A DNA stretch of 64,000 bases from Actinobacteria bacterium UBA2279 (GTDB taxonomy: Bacteria > Actinomycetota > Coriobacteriia > Anaerosomatales > Anaerosomataceae). The notes below the pieces were generated by a model. It was given only the letters and a program-made list of their open reading frames with translations. It ran no database searches and was not told where the DNA came from. Positions within the stretch are counted from its first letter, which is position 1. The number at the start of each line of letters is the position of its first letter. Position numbers and translations under genes: made by a program. Shown here in pieces: positions 43,395 through 53,061 of this stretch. Location of the stretch: positions 134,206 to 198,205 of the forward strand of contig DDWT01000012.1 in assembly GCA_002347365.1 (NCBI GenBank). The letters run 5' to 3'.

Positions 43395-44422
43395 GCGCCG
43401 CGCGCACGTTCGCGAGCGACAACAACGCCGGTGTGCATCCGGCGGTGATGGACGCGATCGTTGCGGCGAATGCGGGGCATGTCCACGCGTACGGTGATGA
43501 CCCCTACACCGCAGAAGCTGTGGGACATCTTCGCCGTCATCTCGGCGAGCAGGCCGCAGTCTACTTCGTCTTCAACGGCACCGGTGCCAACGTCTCGGGT
43601 CTCTCGGCAGTGATGCGATCGTTCGAGGCCTGCATCTGCCCCGAGACCGCCCACATCAACATGGACGAATGCGGCGCGGTGGAGCGTCTCACGGGAGGCA
43701 GACTGCTGACGGTGCCGACTCCCGATGGCAAGCTCACTCCGGAACTTGTCGAGGCGCGCATCTGGGGAGTGGGAGTCGAACATCACTCCCAGCCGCGTGT
43801 CGTCTCCATCACTCAGGCGACTGAGTACGGAACCGTGTACACACCGGACGAGGTGCGGGTCATAGCACGGACGGCCCACGCGCACGAACTGAAGCTGCAC
43901 ATGGATGGCGCACGGATCGCGAACGCCGCGGCTTCTCTCGGCTGTGATCTGCGCGACATCACGTTCGGTGCAGGTGTGGACATCCTGTCCCTCGGCGGGA
44001 CGAAGAACGGGATTCTCATGGGCGAAGCGGTGGTCTTTGCCGATCCGGCAATGGCCAGAGACTTCTCCTACGTGCGCAAGCAGTCGATGCAGCTCGCATC
44101 GAAGATGCGCTTCACCGCCGTCCAGTTCACTGCATTGTTCGAGGGTGACCTGTGGTTGAGGAACGCCCGGCACGCGAATGAGATGGCAGCACTGCTGGCG
44201 GAGCGCATGGCCGAGGTGCCGGGCATACGGCTACTGCAGCGCGTTCAGGCCAACGAGGTGTTCGCGTACGTGCCTGCAGAGCACGTAGCGGCGCTGCAGG
44301 CCGTTGCTGACTTCTACGTGTGGGACGAACGCACGTCGGCGGTGCGCTGGGTGACATCCTGGGACACTACACAGGCCGATGTCGAGCGATTCGTGGCAGC
44401 CGCTCTCACACTGCTCTCCTAG
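43391..44422 (+). CDS. ltaE: Low-specificity threonine aldolase
   Basis: PLP enzyme of fold type I, 343 residues, starting at GTG 43391 (GTGA overlap). It splits threonine or allo-threonine to glycine and acetaldehyde. The N-terminus FASDNNAGVHPAVMDA, EAYGDDPYTAEA-type loop (HAYGDDPYTAEAV), MDGARIANAA, and the PLP-lysine motif LSLGGTKNG near residue 205 are intact. Length is normal. Its place behind trkH looks like operon packing rather than pathway. Confidence 0.9.
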   Translation: MSAARTFASDNNAGVHPAVMDAIVAANAGHVHAYGDDPYTAEAVGHLRRHLGEQAAVYFVFNGTGANVSGLSAVMRSFEACICPETAHINMDECGAVERLTGGRLLTVPTPDGKLTPELVEARIWGVGVEHHSQPRVVSITQATEYGTVYTPDEVRVIARTAHAHELKLHMDGARIANAAASLGCDLRDITFGAGVDILSLGGTKNGILMGEAVVFADPAMARDFSYVRKQSMQLASKMRFTAVQFTALFEGDLWLRNARHANEMAALLAERMAEVPGIRLLQRVQANEVFAYVPAEHVAALQAVADFYVWDERTSAVRWVTSWDTTQADVERFVAAALTLLS

Positions 44423-44543
44423 ACGCCCTGAGTGACACAGCGGCGCGGCGGGGCGCTTGATGGGAATCATCGATGATAGGAACCGCCTGGTTCCAGGTAC
44501 GTTCACACCACTGTGAGGCAGGTCCAGGAGATACGAGGACGAC

Positions 44544-47500
44544 GTGACCGAGTTCCTTGCCGGCCAGACCGACTACGCGCTCTTTATGGGGGGCGTGGGT
44601 TTCGCCATCGTCGCGACCCATGCGATCAGCCTCTACCGGCTGGGCAATCGCGAGCTTCCGTGGCGCTGGCTGGCGGGGTTCTCCGTGCTGTGGGTCGCCG
44701 TGTCCTGGTCGCAGACGCTCGGACTTGCCTATGAACGCCCCGCCACGCTGGTCTACGTCGAGAGTGCGGTATCCGCGATCGCGTACCTCCTGCTCGTGCA
44801 GTTCTGGCGACTGGGCTTCAAGACACAGGTCGGGTGGACGCAAGGTCGCTGGATCCTTGTGCCACCCGCGGTACTGATCACCCTCGGACTCCTCGGCGGC
44901 CAGGTCGCTCTCAGTGCGGTCGTGGGCTACCTGTTGGGCATAGTCAGTACGCTCGCCGGCGCTGTTGCGCTCGCTGCACTCGCGCGCAACACGAGCGGTA
45001 CCGCGCGCCCGCACCTTCAGTGGTGTGCAGCGGGGTTGTTCCTCTACGGCGCGCTCGGCATCTGGACTACCGCACAAGCTGACGTGTTCCCGATGTCTGT
45101 ATTCAACGAGGCTTCGTTCTTCCAGGTCACCGGAGTTCCCGTCCAACTGCTTCGCACGGTTGCCGTGCTGCTGTTCGCCTGGCAGCTGGGGGCATATATG
45201 CAGCGGGTGAGCCCCCTGTGGGCCGATGCCAACGCGCGGTCGGGTCTGAGACACCTCGGCGGGCTTATCGCCATCACCATGGTCGCAGCGCTCGTCGGCG
45301 GTGCATTCGTCACGTACCTCTTCGGTGAGCAGCGGCTCGCCTCCGAGCTGGAGCGCTTGCAGGTCCAGGTCCGTATCACCGCCGCAGCGCTCGATCCCCA
45401 AGAACTAGAAGGCCTGACCGGTCAGGCGGGGGATACTGCCACACGCAGCTACATGGTCGTCCAGCAGCGCCTTACCGCCGCGCGCGAGGCTGCTCCCGAC
45501 GCGACATTCCTCTATGTGTTAGGGCTGCGCGATGGCAGAGTGGTCATTCTGGCCGAAGGCACGCCGGCCTCGGCGGACGGTGCCGAGGACGCGCCGGGAA
45601 CGGTCTACGAGGAGGCCAGTCCGGAGCTGTTGGCAGCGCTCGAGTCTCCCCATCAGTTCGTCGAGGGTCCGCTCGGCGACAAGTGGGGCACCTGGTATAC
45701 AGCCTTCACTCCAGTCTACAGCACCAACGGCGGGTTCGTTGGTCTGCTGGGTGTGGACAAGGCAGCGGACACGGTGGATCACGAGGTTGCTGTTGCGCGC
45801 ATGAACGGGATCCTCATCAGTCTTGCGGCAAGCATCCTGATACTCACGTTCTGGTCGGCCATCCAGCTCACACGCACCTGGGCTGCGCGAGTGGCCAGCA
45901 CCGAGCGGCGTTTCCGTCAGATGTTCGACAACGCTCCCGAGGGCATCTTCATCATGAGTCTGGGTGAGCGGACCATTCGTGTCGCTAACCCCTACATGGT
46001 GGGCTGGCTCGGCTACTCGATCCAGGAGTTGCGCAGCATGCCGATCGAAGACATCGTGGTCAAGGGACTTGAGAGCATCGCCGAGTGTCTCACGGAAGCG
46101 TCTGCGGCCGAGGCCACGACCATCAAACATGAATGCCAGTACCAGCGCAAAGATGGCGGCATCGTTGATGTCGAGGTCACTGCTGTACCGACCAGCTATG
46201 AGGACGAGCGTGCGGTGCTGGTCTACGCCCGTGACATGACCGGGTGGCATCGCTCCCAGAGCATGCTCGACTATCGTGCCCGCTTCAACGATCTCATCGT
46301 GGAGATCTCGACCGGCTTCATCAACATCGAGTCCGAGCACATCGATGAACGTATCGATGAGGCCCTGAAGCTGATCGGCGTGTTCATGGGCGGGGACAGG
46401 GCCTACGTCATGACGCTGTCTCATGGTGGGGATCTGATGTCGAACACGCATGAATGGGTGGCACTCGGCGCGCTCTCGCGGCGTGCTGTTCTACAAGACG
46501 TGCCCGTAGACACCTACCCGCACATCATGGAGACCATCGCGGACGATGCGGATCTCATCATCAGCGACGTCCTCCATACACGTGAACTGGATGAGCCGGA
46601 ACGCCAGGCGTTGCTCGACGAGGATATCCTCTCGATCTGTGCGGTGCCCCTCATGTGGCGCGGTGAGCTTGTCGGCAGCCTCGGATTCGATGCGGTAGGA
46701 CGACGTGCTGATTGGGATGCCGAGTCGACGGGGCTTCTGCGTATCGCGGCGTCGGCGATCGTCAATGCGATCGAGCGCAAGCGCACCAGTATCGAAGTGA
46801 GACGCCTGTCCCAGGCACTGGACCAAAGCCCGGTTGCCGTCATCGTGACCGATCCGGGCGGGGCCATCGAGTATGTGAACCGCAGGTTCAGCGAACTCAC
46901 AGGCTTCAGCCTGGCCGAGGCCAAAGGGCAGAACCCCCGGATACTCAAGTCCGAGTTCACGCCAAAGGCCGTCTACGAGGAGCTGTGGGAGACGGTCATG
47001 GCCGGGAATCCCTGGACGGGCGAGTTCATCAACAAGACCAAGGGCGGGCTGACGTTCTACGCTTCCGCGAGCATCTCGGCGATATTCGACTACACAGGGG
47101 AGATCACGAACTTCATCGGCGTGGAGGAAGACATCACTGCGATCAAGCAGGCCGAGGAGGCGCTCGTGTCGGCGAAACATGCCGCCGAGGACGCCAACCG
47201 TGCCAAGAGCGAGTTCCTCGCAGCGATGAGTCACGAGATACGAACGCCGATGAATGCGATCATCGGCATGGGCGAGCTACTTGACGAGACAGACCTCTCC
47301 CCGCAGCAGTCGCGCTATGTCAGCATCTTCAAGTCGGCGGGAGAAGCTCTCCTGGCGCTCATCAATGACGTACTCGATCTGTCCAAGATCGAGGCGGGAC
47401 GCTTCGAGATGGATCGGCTGCCCTTCGACCTCGAGGAACTTGTCGAGCGAACCGCTGCGGTTCTCGGCGTCAAGGCGCGTGAAAAGGGTCTCGAGCTGTT

Positions 47501-48788
47501 GTTTCGGATCGAACCCGGCACGCCGCAGCACGTTGTCGGCGACCCCGACAGATTGCGTCAAGTGCTGATCAATCTTCTCGGCAACGCGGTCAAGTTCACC
47601 GAGTCCGGGCAGGTGCTGATCTCAGTATCGTGTGCCCGAAGGGGCATGACCGCGTCCGGCGAGTCTCAAGGAGAGTACCGGTTCAGCGTGGAAGACACGG
47701 GCATCGGCGTTCCCACCCACAAGCTCGAAGCGATCTTCGAGAGCTTCACCCAGGCCGACTCTTCCACCACCCGCAAGTACGGCGGTACGGGGCTGGGGCT
47801 GACGATCTCGCGCAGACTCGTCGAGTTGATGGGCGGGCATCTCCGTGTTGCCAGTGAAGTAGGCGTCGGCACGACGTTCTCGTTCGATCTGCCTCTCGGG
47901 ATCAGCGACGGCGAGTACATCACTGAATCTCGGCCCAACCCGGAGCTGGCGGATCTTCGAGTATTGGTGGTGGATGACAATGCCACGAACCGGCTGATCG
48001 TCTCCGAGATGCTCGCGGGTACTGGTGCGGTGATCGAGGAGGCGGCAGAAGCGGTGTCCGGGTTGGCAGCTGTGCGTGCTGCCGCTAAGCGGGGTGCTCC
48101 TTTCGACGTGATCGTCTTGGACAACCACATGCCCGGCATGAGTGGCGTGGAGTTTGCCGGAGCGGTCAGAAGCGACGAGAGCCTGTCGCACTCCGGCATC
48201 ATCATGCTTTCATCGGACCAGACGTCTGAGACGGCGAGCGTTCTCAAAGAGCTTGGCGTCAGCGACTACCTCACGAAGCCGATCCGACGTGTGGATCTCC
48301 AGTCGGCCATCGCGATTGCGTCTCCGCGTGCACGTGTGAATATCGCCGAGGAGGTCGTCGAAGCAGCGCCCGCCGGCGACGTGTCGGGCGGACGACCGCT
48401 GAACATCCTGATCGCGGAAGACTCAGAGGACAACCGCTTCTTGCTCCAGGCGCATCTGTCGAAGACCGAGCACCGAGTGAGTATGGCGAAAGATGGCGCG
48501 GAAGCGGTCGATCTGTTCGAGTCACGACCCGGGGAGTTCGACTTGGTGTTGATGGACATGCAGATGCCGGTGATGGATGGATACGAAGCCACCCGTCGGC
48601 TCCGTGCGTTCGAGGAGACGACGGGCATACCTCCCGTGCCCGTGATCGCACTGACGGCGTACGCTCTCAAAGAGGAGATACAGAAGAGTCTTGATGCTGG
48701 ATGTGACGGACATCTGACGAAACCGATCAAGCGCAAGACGTTTCTCGAGGCAATACGTCGATATGGAGAAGAGGCCGCAGATGAGTAG
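44544..48788 (+). CDS. Hybrid sensor histidine kinase (7TM, external sensor, PAS-GAF-PAS, HisKA-HATPase, two receivers)
   Basis: 1414 residues from GTG 44544 (ACGAGGACGAC before it). About seven helices (1-235) lead to a helix at 240, an extracytoplasmic sensor region (about 260-420) and a helix at 425. Then PAS (about 450-565), GAF (580-745), PAS (755-875), HisKA with MSHEIRTPMNAIIG (histidine near 897), HATPase (EDTGIGV, GTGLGLTIS) and two receiver domains with phosphorylatable Asp in IVLDNHMPGM (about 1193) and VLMDMQMPVM (about 1335). Two receivers and no HPt of its own imply a phosphorelay through the HPt protein encoded next, 8-base overlap. The final target is probably the receiver-fused ATPase downstream. 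Ligand unknown. Confidence 0.9.
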   Translation: MTEFLAGQTDYALFMGGVGFAIVATHAISLYRLGNRELPWRWLAGFSVLWVAVSWSQTLGLAYERPATLVYVESAVSAIAYLLLVQFWRLGFKTQVGWTQGRWILVPPAVLITLGLLGGQVALSAVVGYLLGIVSTLAGAVALAALARNTSGTARPHLQWCAAGLFLYGALGIWTTAQADVFPMSVFNEASFFQVTGVPVQLLRTVAVLLFAWQLGAYMQRVSPLWADANARSGLRHLGGLIAITMVAALVGGAFVTYLFGEQRLASELERLQVQVRITAAALDPQELEGLTGQAGDTATRSYMVVQQRLTAAREAAPDATFLYVLGLRDGRVVILAEGTPASADGAEDAPGTVYEEASPELLAALESPHQFVEGPLGDKWGTWYTAFTPVYSTNGGFVGLLGVDKAADTVDHEVAVARMNGILISLAASILILTFWSAIQLTRTWAARVASTERRFRQMFDNAPEGIFIMSLGERTIRVANPYMVGWLGYSIQELRSMPIEDIVVKGLESIAECLTEASAAEATTIKHECQYQRKDGGIVDVEVTAVPTSYEDERAVLVYARDMTGWHRSQSMLDYRARFNDLIVEISTGFINIESEHIDERIDEALKLIGVFMGGDRAYVMTLSHGGDLMSNTHEWVALGALSRRAVLQDVPVDTYPHIMETIADDADLIISDVLHTRELDEPERQALLDEDILSICAVPLMWRGELVGSLGFDAVGRRADWDAESTGLLRIAASAIVNAIERKRTSIEVRRLSQALDQSPVAVIVTDPGGAIEYVNRRFSELTGFSLAEAKGQNPRILKSEFTPKAVYEELWETVMAGNPWTGEFINKTKGGLTFYASASISAIFDYTGEITNFIGVEEDITAIKQAEEALVSAKHAAEDANRAKSEFLAAMSHEIRTPMNAIIGMGELLDETDLSPQQSRYVSIFKSAGEALLALINDVLDLSKIEAGRFEMDRLPFDLEELVERTAAVLGVKAREKGLELLFRIEPGTPQHVVGDPDRLRQVLINLLGNAVKFTESGQVLISVSCARRGMTASGESQGEYRFSVEDTGIGVPTHKLEAIFESFTQADSSTTRKYGGTGLGLTISRRLVELMGGHLRVASEVGVGTTFSFDLPLGISDGEYITESRPNPELADLRVLVVDDNATNRLIVSEMLAGTGAVIEEAAEAVSGLAAVRAAAKRGAPFDVIVLDNHMPGMSGVEFAGAVRSDESLSHSGIIMLSSDQTSETASVLKELGVSDYLTKPIRRVDLQSAIAIASPRARVNIAEEVVEAAPAGDVSGGRPLNILIAEDSEDNRFLLQAHLSKTEHRVSMAKDGAEAVDLFESRPGEFDLVLMDMQMPVMDGYEATRRLRAFEETTGIPPVPVIALTAYALKEEIQKSLDAGCDGHLTKPIKRKTFLEAIRRYGEEAADE

Positions 48789-49125
48789 AAGCGCGGACGA
48801 GCTACAGGATCTGAGCGCAGAAGATGGCACGGTCGCTTACGTCGACGCGTCTTTGGAGGCCCTGATCCCGCGCTACCTCAGTAGGCGACAGGACGATGCG
48901 GACGTGATTGAGCGCGCTGTTGCCGGGATGGACTGGGACACTGTCGCCATGCTCGGGCACACAATGAAGGGCTCCGGGGGCGGTTACGGGTTCGATCGCA
49001 TCACGGAACTGGGCGCTTCCATCGAACGTGCTGGCCGGGATGAGGATGCGGACACCGCGCTGCAGGCGGTGGCGAGACTCCGCCGCTACATAGACACCGT
49101 TGTCATCGAGTTCGTCGAGGAGTGA
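48781..49125 (+). CDS. HPt phosphotransfer protein
   Basis: 114 residues from ATG 48781, overlapping the kinase stop by 8 bases. A four-helix HPt bundle with the phospho-accepting histidine in MLGHTMKGSGGGYGFDRI near residue 60, matching the canonical H-x-hydrophobic-K-G-x-x-x motif. It ends 5 bases before the ATPase gene. Single HPt proteins relay phosphate from a hybrid kinase's receiver to another receiver; the only separate receivers nearby are on the downstream ATPase. Confidence 0.92.
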   Translation: MSRSADELQDLSAEDGTVAYVDASLEALIPRYLSRRQDDADVIERAVAGMDWDTVAMLGHTMKGSGGGYGFDRITELGASIERAGRDEDADTALQAVARLRRYIDTVVIEFVEE

Positions 49126-49130
49126 GCGGT

Positions 49131-51758
49131 ATGGGTGCATCAGGATCGCGGTCCGACGAACGGCAGTTGATCCTCAGCGTCGACGACGATGAGGATATCC
49201 GGGAACTCGTACGGTTGCTGCTTGAGCCCCAGGGCTACGAGATCGTGACGGCCTCCGATGCCGGAGAGGCGCTGAAGCTCATCGGCGAGCGGCAGCCCGA
49301 CCTCATCCTTACCGACGTGATGATGCCGGGCATGGACGGCTATGAGTTCTGCGAGACGCTGCAGAAGCGTGGCATGGCCGAGTACACGCCCGTGCTGTTC
49401 ATGACCGCTCTGGACGAAGAGAAGGACCGCGCCCGCGCGTTCGCGTGCGGTGCGGTCGACTATCTGATCAAGCCGATCGATCGTGTCGAGTTGCGCGAGA
49501 AGGTGGACCGCTACCTCAACACACGTCACGACTGGGATGAACTCAAAGGTGCAACCACAGAGTCCGTGGAGCAGATCGTCCCGGCGGATTTCCCGGGCTT
49601 CCGCGAGGCACTTGCCGAGGAGTATGCGAGTCATCCGAGCCAGCTGAGACGCGTCGAAGACATGCGGCCGCAGGATGTCTACTCTGTGGCACACGCGATC
49701 GGGATGCCTGATGAGGTCATGGCGCAGCGCATCGCTGAGCACCTCTCTATGGAGTGCCTGCCTTTCATCGACGTGTCCACCACGGCGATGGGTGTGCTTC
49801 CGGTCGCGTTCTGTACGCGCAACGTCGTGGTCCCTGTGATGCGCGGAGATATACAGACATATGTCGTGTCAAACCCGTTCAACGGGGAGCTTCTCGACCT
49901 GCTGCGGCAGAGTGCCCGGGGCCAGCTGCGCCTTGCGGTCTCGGATCCCGAAAGCATTCTCACGGTATTCAGGCAGAGCGCGGCCGAGGCGGATGCAGCC
50001 CGACCGCAAGCCAGCGACACGGTGGAGCTGCACGAGTTCGCGGGACTCGACGAGGGTGCGATGCTGACCTCCGCGGACATCGAATCACGCCCGGTCGTCT
50101 ACATCGCCAACACGCTCATCATGGAGGCAGTGAAAGAGCGCGCAAGTGACATCCACCTTGAGCCGAAGGAAGACCACTACGATGTGCGCTTCCGTATCGA
50201 CGGCGACATGCGCGACATGCTCACCCTCAAGCGCCGGACCGGCACGATGCTCATCTCCCGGTACAAGGCGATCGCTGGCATGGACATAGCCGAACGCCGA
50301 CGTCCCCAGGACGGTACCTTGGAGGCGAATGTCGGAGACCGCAAGCTGAAGCTGCGCCTTGCAACGTCCTCGGGCCCATACGGCGAGAGCGTTGTCATCC
50401 GCCTTCTTGAGACGTCGGCCGCTGCGGTGCCGCTGACAAGTCTCGGCATGACTGAGGAACAGGCAGATGCCCTCTACGGCTACGCCAACCGGACGCATGG
50501 CATGATCGTGATCGTCGGTCCCACCGGCTCAGGGAAGACGACAACGGTGTATAGCGTTCTCACCAGCATAGACTCCGAGCGCCGCAGCCTGATGACCGTT
50601 GAAGACCCCGTGGAGTATCTGATCCCGCGGGCCAATCAGCAACAGGTCAACGACAAGGCCGGCGTGACCTTCGAAAGGCTGCTCAAATCCTCCGTCCGTC
50701 AGGACCCCGATATCCTTTTCATGGGCGAGGTCCGTGATGCCTTCTCCGCCAAGACGGCGGTCGACTTCGCGAGCACGGGACACATCACCATATCAACGCT
50801 ACACACGTCGACCTCCACTACCGCGCTGTTCAGGCTGGAGCGACTCGGTGTGGAGCGGACCATGATGGCCGACTCGATCCTGTGCATCGTCGCCCAAAGA
50901 CTCATCAAGCGATTGTGTCCGCACTGCAAGCGGATCGAACCGATCACCGCGGAAGAGCGACGCATGCTTGAGCCGTTCACGGATGACATACCCGCCGAAG
51001 TAGCGCATCCGGTGGGATGTCCGCACTGCCTCGGCGGCTACTTCAGCCGTGAAGGAGTCTACGAGGTTCTGCAGTTCGATCCTGATCTCACCGAGTGGGT
51101 CCGATCGAGCATGCCCATCGCCGAGATCCGTCAGCGCCTGCGGGAACGCGGCGACTACCTGATGTTCGACCATGCGATCAGCAAGATCCGCGACCACAAA
51201 CTCGCTGTTCGGGACGTTCACGCTCGCGTCCTCATCGAGGAGGAGACCGTGATGCCCGGCGAGTCCGCGGCCACGACGATCCGCTCCGTCCCCGGGCCGG
51301 CGGAGTCCGTCGAACTCATCGGAAGCGCGGAAGTGGCCGCTCACGGCGGGGATGAGGAGTTGATCGGCGGAGGCAAGCCGGCAAGCCGGCGCGTGCTGAT
51401 CGCCGATGACGACGAGTCGACCAGGGAGCTTCTCGGCAAGTCTCTCAGCGACGCCGGCTATTCGGTGTCGTATGCGGTCGATGGTGAAGCCGCGCTGGAG
51501 CGCATCACAGGCGAAGGCTTCGACCTGTGTCTGGCCGACCTGAACATGCCCGTGATGGATGGCCTCACACTGCTGCAGACAGTGCGCGACTCGGGGGACT
51601 CCACGCCGGTCATGCTGCTCACCGCGACTGCCGGATTCGAGACCGAGGCTACCGCGCTGCGTCTCGGCGCTGCCGACTACCTGCGCAAGCCGATCCGGAA
51701 AGATGTATTGATCCTTCGTGTCGAGCGCGTCTTGGGTCGCACCTCGCACACGGGGTAG
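49131..51758 (+). CDS. Receiver - GspE/PilB ATPase - receiver fusion protein
   Basis: 875 residues from ATG 49131 (GAGGAG eight bases upstream). Residues about 12-125 are a receiver (ILSVDDDEDIREL, LTDVMMPGMDG). Residues about 135-290 form a GspE/PilB N-terminal domain (GMPDEVMAQRIAEHLSMECLPFID). Residues about 310-660 are the secretion ATPase: RASDIHLEP, Walker A GPTGSGKTT at about 463, Walker-B region ILFMGEVRDAFSAKTA, STLHTSTSTTA, and tetracysteine CPHCK...CPHCLGG. A second receiver covers about 755-872 (LIADDDESTREL, LADLNMPVMDG). Both Asp acceptors are present. PilB/GspE motors extend type IV pili or pseudopili. No c-di-GMP-binding MshEN motif is apparent. Direct phospho-control of the motor is inferred from fusion and operon. 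Confidence 0.9.
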   Translation: MGASGSRSDERQLILSVDDDEDIRELVRLLLEPQGYEIVTASDAGEALKLIGERQPDLILTDVMMPGMDGYEFCETLQKRGMAEYTPVLFMTALDEEKDRARAFACGAVDYLIKPIDRVELREKVDRYLNTRHDWDELKGATTESVEQIVPADFPGFREALAEEYASHPSQLRRVEDMRPQDVYSVAHAIGMPDEVMAQRIAEHLSMECLPFIDVSTTAMGVLPVAFCTRNVVVPVMRGDIQTYVVSNPFNGELLDLLRQSARGQLRLAVSDPESILTVFRQSAAEADAARPQASDTVELHEFAGLDEGAMLTSADIESRPVVYIANTLIMEAVKERASDIHLEPKEDHYDVRFRIDGDMRDMLTLKRRTGTMLISRYKAIAGMDIAERRRPQDGTLEANVGDRKLKLRLATSSGPYGESVVIRLLETSAAAVPLTSLGMTEEQADALYGYANRTHGMIVIVGPTGSGKTTTVYSVLTSIDSERRSLMTVEDPVEYLIPRANQQQVNDKAGVTFERLLKSSVRQDPDILFMGEVRDAFSAKTAVDFASTGHITISTLHTSTSTTALFRLERLGVERTMMADSILCIVAQRLIKRLCPHCKRIEPITAEERRMLEPFTDDIPAEVAHPVGCPHCLGGYFSREGVYEVLQFDPDLTEWVRSSMPIAEIRQRLRERGDYLMFDHAISKIRDHKLAVRDVHARVLIEEETVMPGESAATTIRSVPGPAESVELIGSAEVAAHGGDEELIGGGKPASRRVLIADDDESTRELLGKSLSDAGYSVSYAVDGEAALERITGEGFDLCLADLNMPVMDGLTLLQTVRDSGDSTPVMLLTATAGFETEATALRLGAADYLRKPIRKDVLILRVERVLGRTSHTG

Positions 51759-51815
51759 CGCACACGGGTCGTGCGCCCCTGGCGGGCATGCGGCCGGAAG
51801 GGTACGATTGGCCGC

Positions 51816-52304
51816 ATGTTATCGCTGGTAGACGGCTACAACGTGACGAAGGCCGACCCCGCAACGCGAAACCTCTCGCTTGAGGAGCAGCGCGGGGCCC
51901 TGCTCGACCGCCTTCGCGTGCGCGGACAGGACCTGCTGGGCACGGGCCGCATCGTCGTCGTATTCGACGGGCCGACGGGCGCTGCGGGCTCTGCGGGGCG
52001 CGAGGGCGGGGTCGAGATCCGCTTCTCCCGCGAGGGCTCGGCTGATGACACGATCGTTGAGTTGGCGCAGTCGGTTGCCGAGAAGGTACTGCTCGTCACG
52101 TCTGACTCCGAGCTTGCCGAGCGGGTGCGGGTCCACGCCTCTGCGGGTTGTGAGGTGCGGCCGCGCGAGTCGCTGTTCGAGGCGGCCCGCCGGACCAAGA
52201 GCGGTCGGGCCCGGCGTTATCCCGCTGGATCGGTCGGCATCCCTGCCGGCGGCAACAGCATCACCGCGGAACTGAAGAAGCTCTGGCTCGACAACGAGGA
52301 GTGA
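51816..52304 (+). CDS. NYN-domain RNase (YacP/Rae1-like)
   Basis: 162 residues from ATG 51816 (MLSLVDGYNVTKAD). NYN/PIN-like fold with the first acidic residue in LVDGYNV, VVVFDGPTG, FSREGSADDTIVELAQ and LVTSDSELAERV, matching YacP (Rae1), which cleaves mRNA on the ribosome in Bacillus. No good ribosome site is present; TACGAT ends 7 bases before ATG, so the transcript may be leaderless. The next gene starts 1 base after the stop. The C-terminal tail ITAELKKLWLDNEE is conserved in the family. Confidence 0.85.
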   Translation: MLSLVDGYNVTKADPATRNLSLEEQRGALLDRLRVRGQDLLGTGRIVVVFDGPTGAAGSAGREGGVEIRFSREGSADDTIVELAQSVAEKVLLVTSDSELAERVRVHASAGCEVRPRESLFEAARRTKSGRARRYPAGSVGIPAGGNSITAELKKLWLDNEE

Positions 52305-52305
52305 C

Positions 52306-53061
52306 ATGCCCGGTTCAGGTGTGATCGTGAACGTGCTTGCGGTGCTTGGCGGTACTGCCATCGGCCTGTTGTTCGGTCGCCTCATAAAGGAGCGCTTCAG
52401 GCTGATCTCGTTCTCGGCGATCGGTGTTGCCGTCATGATCATCGGCGCCAGCATGGCGATCGGTGGTCTCGGCGATCTTGGAGAGACACACCTGGGTGAT
52501 TACGCCGCACTCGTTCTCGTGGGCTCGCTCGTCATCGGCTCGCTGACCGGGGAGGGTCTGCGCATCGAATACTGGCTCGAGCAGTTCGGCCACAAGCTGC
52601 AGCAGATCGCTTCCGGTGCGCCGTTCCTAGCTCCCGGGAAGGCCGTCGAGCCCGGTGAGAAGGGCCACACGCTCGTAGAGGGTTTCGTCACCGCGAGCCT
52701 GCTCTTCTGCGTAGGCGCGATGACTGTGCTCGGCTCACTCCAGGACGGTCTCGGCGATCCTTCGCTGCTGTATCTGAAGGCGCTGCTCGACGGCATCGCC
52801 GCGATGGCACTCGCCACCACACTCGGTGCAGGCGTCGGACTCTCGGTGCTGCCTATCCTGGTGATCCAGGGAGGCATCGCCCTCGGCGCGAATGCGCTTC
52901 AGCCGTTCATCACGCCCGCGGTCATCGCCGCGATCCGAGCCGTCGGTGGCGCGCTCATTCTGGCGATCGGCCTCGATCTGTCGGGGATCAAGCGCCTGCC
53001 GGTGGGAAACATGCTGCCGTCGATCCTGATAGCAGCATTGCTGACCGGCTTTCTCACTTAG
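52306..53061 (+). CDS. DUF554 family membrane protein
   Basis: 251 residues, about seven membrane helices. It begins VIVNVLAVLGGTAIGLLFGRLIKERF, the standard DUF554 (YdfK/YqgA) opening, and has ASLLFCVGAMTVLGSLQDGL and LKALLDGIAAMALATTLGAGV typical of the family. Proposed to be a transporter; substrate unknown. It lies 1 base after the NYN gene. Its stop overlaps that of nth by 4 bases on the opposite strand. Confidence 0.88.
   Translation: MPGSGVIVNVLAVLGGTAIGLLFGRLIKERFRLISFSAIGVAVMIIGASMAIGGLGDLGETHLGDYAALVLVGSLVIGSLTGEGLRIEYWLEQFGHKLQQIASGAPFLAPGKAVEPGEKGHTLVEGFVTASLLFCVGAMTVLGSLQDGLGDPSLLYLKALLDGIAAMALATTLGAGVGLSVLPILVIQGGIALGANALQPFITPAVIAAIRAVGGALILAIGLDLSGIKRLPVGNMLPSILIAALLTGFLT

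Noticed and set aside
49500..50000. c-di-GMP binding by the N-domain of the receiver-fused ATPase
   Set aside because: The RLGxxLxxxGxI pattern of MshEN c-di-GMP-binding domains is not visible in residues 135-290.
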